DNA of 64,000 bases from Nageia nagi (taxonomy: Eukaryota > Pinophyta). A model generated the notes under the pieces. The model ran no database searches and was not told the DNA's origin. It saw only the letters and a program-made list of their open reading frames with translations. The stretch spans positions 167,586,001-167,650,000 of the forward strand of contig JBITNC010000001.1 of assembly GCA_050084985.1 (NCBI GenBank), given 5' to 3'. Positions within the stretch are counted from its first letter, which is position 1. Each line of letters starts with the position of its first letter. Position numbers and translations under genes: made by a program. Shown here one piece after another: positions 1-12,279 of the stretch.

Positions 1-1305
1 TTCATGCTCTTCATTTCCTTCCATATCAGCTAGATGACAAGCTTTAGATCCAAAATTTTTCTTAATAATATACGATCCTAACTAATTTGGGGCAAATTTA
101 TCACAAAGTTGTTATTCCATTCATGAAGTTTGATGGTTTTCTTTAAGTACCAAATCCCCTATATTTAATTCACAATTTTAGCATTTTTATCAAAAGCCTT
201 CTTTATGCGATTTTGGTAAGTTCACATATGTTCCCATGCATGAATTCTTCTCTCATATGATAATAATAACTAATCTAATCTTATTTGATGAGTTGCTTCA
301 TTAGTTATATAATCTTGTAATGCAACACATAAAGAGGAATTTCAATTTCTAATGGTGATAATGCTTCTACTCTATAGACTAGGGAGAAGGGTGTTGCCTT
401 AGTAGGAGTTCTAATGCTTGTATGATACATCCATAGAGCATGGGGAATTCTTGCATGCTAGTATCTATGAGAGTCATTAATAGTTTTCAATAGAATATTT
501 CTAATAGTTTTATTTTTTGCTTCATCTTGATCTTTTATTTGAGGATAGTAAGGTGTTGAGAAACTGATCCTAATGTGATAAGCTTTGCACAAGGCTAGCA
601 CTTCTTTATTTTTTAATTTTTTTTTCCATTATCCATCACTATTTGAGCAAGAATTCCAAAATGACATATGATGTAGTGTTCTATGAATTCCACTATCTTA
701 GGTCCTTTAATTGAGATCATGGAAATGACTTCCACCTATTTAGTAAAGTATGTTATAGCTATAATTATGAATTTATGACCTCTTGATGATGTAGGTGAGA
801 TTTGTCCTATCAAATCTACCACCCACCTTGAAAGCAGCCATAGGGATTGCATTGGTTATAAAGGTTGAGATGGTTGGATATACAAATTATCATATTATTG
901 ATATTTAAAGCATTTTTTAACATATTTTATATAATTATGCTCTATTATGATCCAATAGTATCCCATACACATTAATCATTTTGTAATAGTATGGCCACTA
1001 AAGTGTCCTCCACATATCCTATCATGTGCACATGAAATTGCTATTTGTAAATCAAACCACTCTAAACATATTAGTAGTATTCCATCAAAAACTCTATGAT
1101 CCAACACATATCCTAACATACAATAATGAGAATCTTTTATTTTGAAAGCTATTTTAGCCAATTTAGTCAAATATTTTGGTAAAACTCTATCTCTTATAAA
1201 TTTAACTAGTTGACCATGCCATAGGTTCTTATCTTCCTTGGTAATGTTTAAGACTTCATATGATTCATCATTTTCATTTAAAGAAGATTTAGTGATTTGA
1301 ACCAC
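1..1305 (-). pseudogene. Element A integrase (decayed)
   Basis: Integrase inserts the element cDNA into nuclear DNA. The minus strand reads through a zinc-binding region around 1000-1100 (recognisable string AHDRICGGHFSG) and then core segments such as VDLIGQISPTSS, YFTK and MDNGK that carry two of the acidic catalytic positions. The match to element C (25246-26640) runs the whole way. Several in-frame stops and frameshifts occur between 300 and 970. The domain is incomplete only because the window ends. It is a non-functional relic. Confidence 0.9.
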
Positions 1306-1379
1306 TTCAATATGAATAGTACATCTATGAGGATCTTGTGGAATGAGTGATCCAATTGAAGCTATAGCATCAACAAACT

Positions 1380-1850
1380 TGTTAGTCGATCTAAGTGTTG
1401 CTTCTAATAAATATTTTTTATAGTATCATAGTAATCAACTAGTTTCTTATATGTTTGAAGTAAGGATTCCTTACATTAAAATATTCCCTTAACTTGATTT
1501 ATTATTAATAATGAATCACTAATTAATTTCACCTTTTTCATTTTTAATTTTATAGCAATCTTTATGGCTAATATTAAAGCTTCATATTCAACATTATTAT
1601 TTGTGCATGTCAAATTTAGTTTAAAAAAATGGGAATGGGTACTCCTTCCAATGTATCAAATATTACACCAACACCTCCACTTTGTTCATGTCAAGAACCA
1701 TCAAAATAAATGACCATATCCCAATTTTCCTCAAGTTCTATAGAGATCTTTATTTTATCTAGTTGGAATACATGTTCATCTGGTAATTCAATTACAAGTG
1801 TCTTATCATCTTGTAATGGGGATTTTGCAATATAATATGTTATGACCTAG
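1380..1850 (-). pseudogene. Element A second (plant/archaeal-type) RNase H
   Basis: Lying between the ordinary RNase H and integrase, this stretch reads on the minus strand as a YFDGS-type start, then HEQSGGVGVIFDTLEG and, in a shifted frame, a remnant of the TNN-VEYEAL motif followed by SDSLLIINQVKG. These are the D, E and D positions of an RNase H1-like fold. A second RNase H in this position is the known hallmark of Tat-group plant elements. Frameshifts and stops interrupt it. Compare 26570-27100 in element C and 45480-45830 in element E. Confidence 0.78.
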
Positions 1851-2290
1851 CCTTTTATAGATTCTAAATTATAAATTATATATCAAATTCCATAAAATTC
1901 ATGATCCACTTAGATGTTCTTGTATTTTGTTATGTTTTGTTCATCATGTATTTCAATGGATCTACTTTGGTAATTATATAAGTTGTATGGTTAAGCATGT
2001 AATGTCTAAACTTTTTTGTTACAAATACCATAGAAAGGCATAATTTCTCTATATATACATATTTTATTTCATATTTTACTAAGGTTTTACTAAGATAATA
2101 TATAGCTTATTCTTTGTTATTTTCATTCTTTTGTGCAAGCATGGTGCCTAAGGCAATTTTGATAGCTAACGAATATAATAGAAATGGTTCTCCTTCTCTA
2201 TGGGGAATTAATACTGGTAGTGATAAAATATATAATTTTATTTCATCAAATGCATCTTGTTGTTCTTTACCCTAATGAAAATTAATTCCC
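1851..2290 (-). pseudogene. Element A native RNase H (decayed)
   Basis: This is the RNase H that follows RT in all Ty3/gypsy pols and removes RNA from the RNA/DNA hybrid. On the minus strand one can follow the AIEYNRNG...AQKNENN-like start, a YYLSKTLVKYE-type segment near 2050-2110, the KLNHYM/HYMLNHTTYVI-like section near 2000, and the KWI segment near 1910. It is aligned by order with the better-kept copy in element C at 27104-27620. It is heavily mutated. Confidence 0.72.
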
Positions 2291-2294
2291 TTAT

Positions 2295-3350
2295 TTAACA
2301 ATTTTTTGAAAGGCTAACATTTATCAAATAATTGAGATATAAAATGCCTGATTTCTTACAATTTTTTCTTCTAAGCTTTGAAATTATTTTATATTTGAAG
2401 GATGAGGAATATCTACTAATAATGGCTCTTATTTTATTAAGATACACTTCTATTCCATGCCTTGACATGATAAATCCTAACATTTTTTTTTAGATAACTC
2501 TGAATATGCACTTCTTTGAATTCAATCTCACATTATGTTCTAGCAACCTATCAAAGATTTTAATCAGTACTTTTGGATGTTTCTCTCTAGTTTTTGATTT
2601 AATTAATAATTCATCCACATAATCTTCCATAATGTCATTCATGTAATCATGGAATATGTATGCCATTGCTCTTTGATAAATTGTCCTAGCATTTTTCAAA
2701 CCGAAGGGCATCACTTTATAACAAAAGTTATCCCAAGGAGTGATAAATGTTGTTTTATGTTGGTCTTCTATAGCTACTCTTATCTAATTGTATCCATATA
2801 ATCCATCCATTAACGAAAGCATCTCATGTCCAACTATAGAATCTACTAAATTATCAATATTTGGAAGTGGGAAATCATCTTTTGGACATGCTTTATTTAA
2901 ATCTCTAAGGTTTGTACAAATTCAAATTTTTCCATTAGGTTGTTTAATTGGAACCATATTAGATATCAATCCAAATATTCAATAGGTTGGATAAACTTTA
3001 CCTCCAATAATTTTTGTAATTCTTCTTTACCATTAAAGCAATTATAGGGTGTATTTTTCTTAGTTTCTGTTTGATAGGCTTAGCATCCTCTTTAATCCCT
3101 AGGTTATGTACTACCAATTTTGAATCTAATATGGGCATGCTAGCATAAGACTATATGAATTCCTTTTTATTTTTCCTTCAAGATGGTTATGAATATATCC
3201 CTTTCTTCTTCACTTAAGGATTTTCCCAATTGGATTATTTTGGGATTATTAGGATTGTCACTTAAGTCTACATCCAATGTTTCCTCTATCAGCATGTGGG
3301 ACCCATGTTCTAATTGATTAGGCATGGGGATCCAATGATTATAATTCACA
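2295..3350 (-). pseudogene. Element A reverse transcriptase (decayed; YVDE in place of YVDD)
   Basis: This is the RT fingers/palm of a Ty3/gypsy pol. The minus strand at 2490-2714 encodes the string MPFGLKNARTIYQRAM followed by MEDYVDELLIKSKTREKHPK, the typical FGL-NA-TYQR and YxDD blocks. The second catalytic aspartate is a glutamate here. Upstream, 2720-3120 carries the LPNIDNLV/LMDGLYGYN-like segment in broken frames. The conserved stretch at 3167-3349 (DVDLSDNPNNPKIIQLGKSL) is the PR-RT linker also seen in element C. The 3' end (2295-2483) matches the thumb/connection. Confidence 0.9.
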
Positions 3351-5034
3351 TTATATTCCTCATGTTCACCAACATTTTGTTCAATTAGAGTTTTATATAT
3401 TGTTGGTTTGAAAGCTCAAAATATAATATTGATGTCTTTGAATTCTTGTATTGTTGGATTCTTAGAGATGAGTGAAAAAATTATAGTATCTTAATTAATT
3501 ACAAACCATTCATCATTTTAGGGTAACCTTAAGGCAATTCCCTTTTCTTTTTTAATAGGTATTTCATCAATTTGTACCATTTTTATTGAAACGATACTAG
3601 AGAATAAATACTTAGGTATTGATACTTCCAATTCTACCTCACTTTGACTAGAGTCCCATTCATAGTCTAGAACTAATTCTTCATAATCAAGGATTTTTGG
3701 TTCTATATCAACTATTTCCATTGAAGATTAACTCTTATTTTTTCCTTTGTATCCTAAACCTATTTTATCTATTGACAATTTATAGTAAATATCAATGGTA
3801 TACCTAGGTCCATGTTCATAATATCTAAGACCATGCCCCCTCCATTGACATTTATGAAAATATTTTTTAACAAAAGATCATACAAAATGTGAAAGATAAT
3901 TTAATGAATTACAAAATGCACCTTCATTAAGTTTAAGTATAGGAGTGGGTTTAGGTTCTTAAAACCCTACATAAACAAATAAAGTTTGATTAGTTTTTCT
4001 CCCTCATGGTACTAATTTCCCCACTACACAAGGAGATTGAGTAGGTCATCCTAAATCCTAAGCAAAAGAGATATTGAATATCACTTCATTAATATCATAT
4101 TCCCCTATGCCCAAGTCAACTAGTTTTATCATTACTAGATAGATATCTATTATTTGACCTTTCTAGATGCAATCTCCTTGAGATAATGCATTTACTTGAG
4201 ATGAACTTTTTGAAGAAGAGGCTTTATTTATTTCATGTAACTTTCGCACTCTTTCTTGCCAAGATTTTCTTTCTTGTGGTGTTGCAATTATTTTAGGTTG
4301 TGAACCAATATCTAAATTATTTTCATGCAGCTTAGGTTGATCTAAAACTTGCTTTTATTTTGATACATTAGAAGAGATGTTATCACTTTATGGGAATTAG
4401 TTACCAAAGACTCACTCTTTGGTATAGGCATTGTAAAGAAATGAGTAGATGGTAGGTATATATCATTAGGTGTAGAGGTAGTATTACAATGTGAATATGG
4501 ATTATCATCTCCAAGCACACAATGTACTACTCCCTCATGTATATATTTTAAGAAACTATGATATGTTGATGGGACACATTGCATATCTTTGATCCAAGGT
4601 CTTCTTAAAATGATATTGTACTATGTGATATCTCCTTCAATCACTTGTAATAATGTCTACATTGTATTTGATCCCATGTTAATTAGTAATGAAATTGATC
4701 CTATTATTAAAAATAAAGCATCATTAAATGCTTTTAGCTATAGGGAAGTTGCACAAATATGAGAAAAGGGAAGATTCAAAGTTTTATATGTAGTTATGGA
4801 GATAATGTTTATAGCAAATCCTCCATCAACTAATATTCTTTTAAAACTTTTCCCATCAACCTTAGCTATGATATGTAAAGGTGGATTTGATTCTTGTATC
4901 CCCATAGGATATTTTATTTCATGATCATAAAAAGTGATTGTAGGTTTTTGACTTATCCTAACATTTCCCACAAAGGTTGCAAGACTTTTAGGATCACTAA
5001 TAACTAACTCAATAGTTTTCAACAATTAGTTCAT
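3351..5034 (-). pseudogene. Element A aspartic protease and PR-RT linker
   Basis: Retrotransposon proteases cut the Gag-Pol polyprotein. On the minus strand 4738-5025 reads PPLHIIAKVDGKSFKRILVDGGFAINIIS, where the VDGG segment (around 4838) takes the place of the usual D-T/S-G active site. About 260 bases on, the string MQCVPSTYHSFLKYIHEG (4584 downward) is also conserved, and is found in element D at 63930-64000. Then comes a poorly conserved acidic linker (3518-3721, LDYEELVLDYEWDSSQSEVE) that reappears in element C at 28666-28923. Stops occur between the open stretches. Confidence 0.85.
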
Positions 5035-8000
5035 TGCATCTCTATGATCCTTGGATTGTTGCAACAAATAAAATAAAGATAATTTTACTTGTGAACTCTT
5101 GAATTGTTGTTGTAAAGCACCTTTTATCGATACTTTGGGAGGTTTTGGCTTTGGTATATGATCTTGTATATGAATCTTATCTTACTAATTACTTGGTGTC
5201 CCATTTTGTTTTCCTTGAATTATTTGGGATATCATAGCAACACTAATCATACTTATGAAATTTGAATCATCTTTTTGTTACTTATGTATCACTAGTTTTT
5301 CTTTTGGATGAATAGAGATAACATTAGCTAGATGTTAAGGAAGTGGATTTTGATAAATTCCTAGATTTTGATTAGGATTTGTAATAGGATTATCCACTTC
5401 TAGCTTTCCATTATCTATTAGGTCTTGAATTATGTTCTTTAAAGTTTGACATTTGTTTGTATCATGAGTCTTTTGATGATGGAAATGACAAAACTCTTCT
5501 TCCTTATACCATTTACTTTCTTTATTTATAGCACTCTCTGGCCTTATGTCATTCAAAGTGATCATTTTGTGGTCACATAATTTTATAAAAATATTATAAG
5601 GGTATTTGGATAGGTGTGTGTAGTTCCTTATTTATCTATTTTGCCTTTGATTATTTTGAGTATTATTCATATTTTTAAGAGAAGACTCTACATCTTTTGT
5701 GATCAAGACTTTATTTGTTGGAAATGGCTTACTTATTTGATTTTTTTGATTTTTATTTTTTCGATAACCTTATTATTAATTAAGTTTTATTTCTTCATAT
5801 TGAATCTTAACCTTTTCAATGCTAAAAACTTGGGAAATAGCTTCTTATAAGGTTTTGTGTTGTTAAATTTTCAATGTACTAGCAATTGGTATCAAATAAC
5901 TTTAAGTTAGAGTGTAAGGCATACTTGTTAAAATAAATCTCCATTATGAACAAAATCACTAATGGATTAATTTGGGAATTGTTGTAACCTCTTAACATCA
6001 GTAATAGATGTTTTATCCTTTACATTAATGCTAAGATATTATAGAAATAGATTTGCTAACTAAGAATATGATTTAATACTATGTTTAGGCAAGTTGTTGT
6101 ACCAATCCATGGCTTGTCCAATAAGCATCATGGGAAAGACACATTGCATTAGTGCATCATCATTAGTTCAAATAGATTGAATACTTAAACCTTGTTAGGA
6201 GTTCTTTGGGATCCTCTTTTCCTTTAAAAGGTTCAATATTAGGTATTTCAAACTTATAAGAAATGTCCTTTTTAGGAATACTAGGATGTATTGGCTCACC
6301 ATAAATTGTTTCATATGACAACTTCTTCTTATCTTGCATAGGGAGATTTTATTATATTTATTTTAATCATTTTGCAAGATCACTATCTTCTTTGGTTATT
6401 CTTGCTAATGGTCGAGTCTCTTTCTAAATGTAATCTTTATCTTGAAGATTACTTTCTTTTTTTATCCTTGTGAAATTTCATATTGTTGCTCATAATAACC
6501 TTCATCATAAGGTACCATTTGTTGTTGTGTTTATTGAGGGGCTCCAAGAATTCATGGTTGATAAGGGACTTGATATTCTTGTTTGCTAACTTGTGGTTAA
6601 GTTTGTTAATAAGTCACTTGATATTCTAGTGTTCTAACATGTGGTTGAGGTTGTTGATAAGTAACTTGATATTTTGGGGGCCTAACCTATGGTTGAGGAT
6701 GCTAAGGAATTCTTGGAGGACATTATTGATGAGGCATCTGATATTTTTAATTTCTACCTTGCAATTGAGGAATAATTATTTGACCTTGATATTTCCTATT
6801 TTTCAATATAACTTCTCATTTTCTAGCATGATATGGATCTTGATACACTCCTCCTCCTTGAGGTTATTGTGATCGAGGTTTAGGGAATTGCACTTTGACC
6901 CTAGGGGATGGTAGCCTTGTTCTAGTTTGAATTAGTTTACTTACATTTTGACCCATACTAGTCTAACCTTGATATATAGGTTTCTTACCCTTTTGTTGAA
7001 TATCCATAATATCTTTTTGGTGTTGTGCTTGTGGTCTTAATAGAGTTTGAACTTGTTTAGGCATACCTAAAGTGTACAACACTTGAGGTATGACTTAAGG
7101 TTGTATTTCTTAAGATGGCATACCTAAAGTGTACTACACTTGAGGTATGACTTGATTTTCTATTTGGGGTTGGAAATTTAAAGCCTATGTACAATATTAT
7201 GGATTCCACATATCTTGAGTTGTGTTTTGATATTAATCAGTGAACCTTCTCAATTCCTTCATTTTTTGATCTTGAGCTAAGGTTTGATCATACTCTTATA
7301 AATTTCATTGGTGATATTCCCTTGATATATGTGCATCTTTTGGATATGCTTCAAATTTTTTATGTATATATGGAGGGATTTCTTGTAACCAACATTATGA
7401 TATACTTGACTTAAGTGGGTATTGTTTGAGGTAGATTCTCAATTCTTATGATTTGTAATTATTGTTGAATCAATGGTTCACCTATTATCATAGAAAGTAT
7501 TTCCCTTGGATTTAGTAATTGATAAGGGTTGTAGATTACATTGAATCCATATAAATTTTATGATACATGACTTCTTGAGTGTATAGAAACCTTATCATAA
7601 TCTTCTTTCATTTATTTAGATATGGTATAAGGTGAATAATTTGCTCTTCTTATGTATGTAAGAACTAATGACCCACTAGGATTGTACTTATTAACATGAC
7701 TAAAATTAGGCCTAAAAGGTCCTTATTGTAATATAGGATCAATTATGTGTATACTCAAAGGAAACTCTAGTTCACCTGACTCATTCAAGTTTCTCAGTAC
7801 TGGTGGTGTATCTAAGGGTAGTTCATCCAACTTATAATGTGTTCCATATGGAGAGATACTATGTATACAACTCCTCATGAGGTTCTTATAATGTGTTAAG
7901 CATTGTCTAGCTTTGATAGGTATCCAACTCCACATGAGGTTCTTCTATTATAGGTTGGACAAAATCTTCGAGATCAATTTTCCATAATAAAGGTTCAAGC

Positions 8001-8128
8001 ATTTGTTCTTGAGTTGTTTACATTTGTGAATGAATCCTACTAGGTCCAACACTACTTTATTCACCCAAATTGAACATAATTTGAGGTACTTGTTCTTATT
8101 TAGCCTTTTGCAAATGACTTTAGACCAT
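5035..8128 (-). pseudogene. Element A gag (decayed)
   Basis: Gag forms the virus-like particle. The ATG at 8126-8128 is chosen because the same ATGGTC start is present in element C (33501) and a similar ATGGTT in D (60853). The middle part (about 6540-7250) is rich in Gln, Pro and Tyr (QVTYQ, EYQVPYQP-like strings). The capsid-like segment at about 5900-6340 reads FEIPNIEPFKGKEDPKE, typical of Retrotrans_gag. At 5335-5565 lies EEFCHFHHQKTHDTNKCQTL, a C-H-H-C-like zinc motif of Tat-group gag. The gag is unusually long (about 1 kb of codons), with many stops. Confidence 0.85.
7061..7152 (-). repeat. 57-bp (19-codon) direct repeat within element A gag
   Basis: The 35-base string starting GCATACCTAAAGTGTAC at 7061 recurs at 7118 with one or two differences, a period of 57 bases. 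The period is a multiple of three, so it would have added 19 residues to the Gln-rich region of gag without changing frame. Element C has only a single related copy near 32440. Confidence 0.85.
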
Positions 8129-9901
8129 TATTTAATTTTAATTTAAATTATACTTAATAAATACAAACAACACATGATAACCATACTATTTTATTTTTTA
8201 TATTTAAATTATATGGGAAAACAAAAGATGCACAAACATCCTACATGAACTTTCACTTTTCTATGTGTTTATCTTTGTTAAGGATTTGAACAAATTTGAT
8301 TAATATTAATTATGTATGAGATGAATGAGTTATCTTTTTATTTTTTCTTAATTTTCCTAACTTAATTTTCTATTTAGGTGTTTAACAAGGTAGGTTGTTA
8401 ATCCTAAATAGATAGCTTGGTACTTAAGGTAGTTTCCTTAGTGCAATGGGGCTTAAGGAATGTCATTGAGGTCTACCTTGGTGATTAAATCCAAGTGTAG
8501 CCCCTTTTTTATAGTCATTTAACAAAAGGTTATGACTTCTACTCTATGAACCTAGTATTCATCTCTAGGTTTTGGCTCTAAGGCTTATGATTTTGATCGA
8601 TGGAAACCCAAGAATATAATATTTAATGGTTGGTAATTACATCCAACTCATTGATGTTCATTTTAAAAGGACACATGACTATGCATTTAATAAACAAAAT
8701 TACATATGATATTCAAACTTAACCCTTCCCAACATACATGTTTATTGATTAAGTTTATTTTAATGTGATTAAAAATAATGTTTTACTTTAATGAATCTTG
8801 ATCTAAGTACCCATGAGATTCATTACTAAATTAAGTGATATTCATTAACCAAGATTAAATGAGATTCATTGGACTCTTCTAGATGTGGAAGTACTTAGTG
8901 AGATATATTCCCTCTTCTTACTAATCACATCAACCTTTTACCTCCTCTCAAAGTGGTAAGAGTAGAAATTTAAGAAGCCTTTAAGTGAATGTAAATTGTC
9001 TTATATGTGATTCATTTAGCCCTCTTTGAGTTACATCAACCTTTGAACACCTCTTAGCATGGTAAGGGTAGACAAGTAAGAGTATTAATGTGATATAAGT
9101 TTTAAAACCATATGAGAGTTCATTTACCCCTCTTATTAAACTTTTTTTATCACTTCAGATCACCATAGGTGCAAAAGTGAGAGCATACTTAGTTTAATAA
9201 AAGTACTTTAATGCAGACACACCCACCAAGTTCATTAACCATTTAATATACTATGCTACCATTAATCTAATTCATTGACCTTAGGTTCATTTTTGATTTA
9301 ATGAAAGTTTATTAACCCCTTCCAAGTGTGGAAGTATCTTAATGTGAATTTATTATCAAAATTAGTGATAGTGAGGAAAAGTAAAGTTCATTTCTGATCA
9401 CCTAAGATTGCATTAGAGTGCAAAGGGAGAGCATAAGTGGATATGATAAAAGAATTTTTAAGTGTAATGCAACAAGCCTACCTCAACAAATAGATAAAAT
9501 AAAATAAATTGAACCTTTAAATTAATAAGATTAAACTAAATGCATTTATAAATTTTATTCTACCCATTCCTACATACACTCTAAGGAAAGAAATCACACA
9601 TAGAGGATTTATTCCCATATTTAATTTTAGGTGCCTACATTACACTTGTTATATTGAAAAAAGTGGAAATTTTCCTCTATGTCAGAATCATCGATGTTTC
9701 ATATAAATAGTTGGTGTTTCAATTACAATTGCCAATGTATGATGATGAATCACTATCAACTCTATTGAAAACCTTGTAAAAACACCAAACAATAAAAAAT
9801 AGGATCAAAATGATGGAAAACATAAGATATAAAAATACACCATACTATAGGAATCCTAAAAGAAACCCCTTATGTATAGACTTGATGTCATTCATATGCG
9901 A
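8129..9901 (-). other. Element A leader (5' untranslated region) with repeated modules
   Basis: There is no coding frame in this 1.8-kb stretch between the primer binding site and gag. It contains several imperfect copies of a module of the type 'gattcatta-cc / cctctt / caacctttgacctc / gtggtaagggtaga' (for example around 8820-8960, 8990-9090, 9110-9200, 9290-9440). The same leader occurs in element C (33502-34992) and, reversed, in element D (58924-60852), so it is a conserved part of the family. Confidence 0.8.
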
Positions 9902-9920
9902 GGGCCCTCCTTCTAGCATA
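9902..9920 (-). promoter_or_regulatory. Element A primer binding site (mutated)
   Basis: Four bases inside the 5' LTR, the minus strand reads TATGCTAGAAGGAGGGCCC. Elements C and D have TGGCACTAGAAGGAGGCC and TAGCACTAGAAGGAGGTCC at the same place. The TGG that should pair with the tRNA CCA end is TAT here. I cannot assign the tRNA. Confidence 0.75.
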
Positions 9921-9924
9921 AAAA

Positions 9925-10831
9925 TGTTATCCCAAAAAGTAACCTATATGCAAATAAGATAAATTCACACTAAGTACCAATGTGAATTTTATTACTTCTC
10001 AAGGTCACCTTAAATTATAAATATTGGATCTCTTAATTTGTTTCCTTGCTTGAAGGGCTTTTATAGATTTTAATGATACAAGGCCTTTATGGGTGAATGT
10101 AAAGTTGCCAGTGATCAATTTATGATCATTGACATCTGGCTTCAATCATTGGCATTTGATTGTTTTCCCTACAAATTCTATAACTTAAACTATTTGGATA
10201 GATTTCATCACTTTTATCTTGTTTGTATACTCTCATTTGGATTCTAAATGGCTCTTGGTTTTATGTACTTTGATTATTCCAAGCTTCAACACTTGTGGAC
10301 CTTGCACACATGCTAAAATAATACATTAAACATACATGTTCACATAAAGATACATTACATGCATTAAACATGAAATAATAATCATAAAATGAAGCAATCT
10401 TACAATAAGTCCTAAAGGAATTCTAGTAGCATAAGTTTACTTTGCCAAAAGGGTCCCTTTGCTCAAGATATGAGGTTGTATTTATAGATTTTTTTGATGT
10501 GTTAGATTTATCATTTTTAGGGCTCAAAATCTAGGTTTGACCTAATCTAGATCCCAAAATGGATTTAGTTGCTACATTCATAGTTGTAGAATAGAGTTTA
10601 AGATGTGTATAGTCCACTATTTTAAGTTGTGGATCAACACAAGCTTGTAACTTGATTTAGCTTTGCTAAGTACAAAATCATCCATGATTCGATGTTAGAC
10701 ATTAAAGATTGAGATTAATCACTGGATACCTAATCCAATCGCCAAAGATAATCATTTACTATAATTTATATCAAATTTTTGAATCCCTTTTCGATCAAAT
10801 TTTGAATGAGGGTAATTTTTATATATCTATA
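9925..10831 (-). repeat. Element A 5' LTR (about 907 bp)
   Basis: The plus-strand left end is TG at 9925 (so the LTR ends in CA on the minus strand) and the right end is TCTATA at 10831, corresponding to TGTAGACA at the start of the D and C LTRs. The internal order of landmarks matches the C LTR: a 'tgtggaccttgcacacatgctaaaataa' segment near 10295, an 'agcataagtttact' segment near 10428, and TATA at 10479. Sequence divergence from the C LTR is high, so A is a different subfamily. The mate LTR is outside the window. Confidence 0.85.
10479..10486 (-). promoter_or_regulatory. TATA box in element A LTR
   Basis: The minus strand reads TATAAATA in the context atctataaatacaac. The same TATAAATA is at the equivalent place in both C LTRs (35565, 19214) and in the D LTR (58408), which argues that it is the LTR core promoter. 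Confidence 0.65.
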
Positions 10832-11707
10832 GAACTACTACTACCACATGGAAATGAGTTTTAGTTTACATGTTGATAGAATCCTAAGGATCATACACCC
10901 TTGATTAGGTGGACTTGGGTGTTCACTTCCTCTTATAGTCTTTGCTCATTCTTAGCGGGTCCTCTTGTACCTTGGTGGGTATTACTAGAATTTGAAAATA
11001 CTTATGGAACTTAACACCTATAGATTTTCTCCAAAAAGTATGACATCACCACTCAAAATTGGTAGGGTTTGTTGAATGTAGAGTGCTATGAACATATCCC
11101 ACCATCAAGACTATCAAGATTACCTATTGAAGAAGTTGTTTGGATCTCGCTAATTTTTTCCAAGATGTATGACATCATCATTGGAATTTCATGGACCCAA
11201 TTTCACTTCAACTCTTACAATCATGCCCTCAACATGACTTAACCAAAATATACTTTATATATAATGGGAACCAAAAATAATACCTAAAATTTACTAGAAC
11301 AAAACATAAGTAACTTGACTTACAATATGGCCCAGATTTGATTCAAACAAACACCTAGACTTTATACAATATAATACATGGAAATGAATTAGATGATTTT
11401 TGATAAACACCACCAACCTTTGAATTTAATGGTAGCTCTAAGTGATCTTCTACTAACTAAGATCCAAACTTTACTAACATGACCCATAAATACCTTAACA
11501 AAAATTGAGCCCTACTAAGAGAATATACAACACTTGAATCTTGGAACAAAGACTAAGAATATACCATACAACACTTCAAAAATGAACTTCATACAAATAT
11601 TTACAACTAAGAAAGAAGGGAATAAGAAACAAGAATTATAGAAGGAAAGAATGAAAGAAAAAATGAATGAATGTAAAGAATGTTACTCCCAAGAATATGA
11701 TTCTATA
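10832..11707 (-). repeat. Element B 3' LTR, upstream half only
   Basis: This stretch is a clear direct repeat of 40423-41302 in the 5' LTR, with long shared runs such as 'cacttcctcttatagtctttgctcattctta', 'gaatttgaaaatacttatggaactta' and 'ggaaagaatga'. The match begins abruptly at 10832, where element A starts, and stops at about 11707 (TCTATA versus TCTACA at 41302). The missing half (homologous to 39505-40422) must lie on the other side of element A. Confidence 0.9.
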
Positions 11708-12279
11708 AGAATAAAAATCTTCTAATGTCTCTTTGGGGTCTTCAGCCTACTAAAGAAGAGAACCTCAATTATTGCTTCTGCTAGCTTCCCTAGATGTATC
11801 TTTTTGTAGGGCTTATAGTTGGTCTATTAACTATATAGGCAACAAGGAATCAAGTTTTACATATAGATCCCAAAGGTTCTTATCATATACTTATGACACA
11901 ACATAGCATGCTTGAAACTTTGTAATATTTTCTCTAAAACCCACTAGAATGTCTTCCAATATTCAAAAATCTTACACTAGATTTCTGAGCTAGTTTATTC
12001 ATTTCTTGTAGATTTGAGACTTGCTTCTTAGAAACATTTATTGCAAAATATTAATCAAATAAATATTTTATATTACCCACCCAACAATCAGTGCTACTCT
12101 ATACATTTGCTCCTTCCCATAACTTATGAGCCTTCAATTGAATCAAATAATTAAAATGCATATTTACAAAATTAATTTCAACTTTTAACTAACCCTTTTC
12201 TTAGTTCAAGGTCATTGCTAAGTATTTCAAGTTAAAAAATATCTCTCAACCTTATCAAAATTATTTTCTTGGGCCTTGG
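11708..12279. other. Element B 3' untranslated stretch, nothing coding seen
   Basis: AT-rich sequence between the 3' LTR and the extra ORF. I see no convincing polypurine tract next to the LTR on the minus strand. The nearest purine-rich run is GAAGACCCCAAAGAGA, read from about 11742 downward. No ORF or RNA gene is supported. Confidence 0.5.

Larger units (their letters stand above)
1..10831 (-). mobile_element. Element A: Tat-like Ty3/gypsy retrotransposon, 3' part outside window
   Basis: Read on the minus strand from 10831 downward, the element shows in order a 5' LTR, a primer binding site, a leader of about 1.8 kb, gag, protease, reverse transcriptase, RNase H, a second RNase H and integrase. 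Position 1 corresponds to position 25285 of element C, about 40 bases before the end of pol there, so A's 3' region and 3' LTR lie off the left edge. All reading frames are broken by stops and frameshifts. A is inserted in the 3' LTR of element B: B-family LTR sequence resumes exactly at 10832. The expected target duplication (GAACT at 10832-10836) cannot be tested because the other end is missing. Confidence 0.92.

Noticed and set aside
6639-6872. Plus-strand open frame rich in Leu/Ser/Trp
   Set aside because: Shadow of the Gln/Tyr/Pro-rich gag section of element A on the minus strand.
10832-11707. Possibility that this is a solo B-family LTR unrelated to the B copy to its right
   Set aside because: Its right end faces the 3' side of B's internal region on the correct strand, and no other LTR or target duplication lies between 11708 and B's integrase, so the 3' LTR of the same element is the simplest reading; the missing half off the window would settle it.
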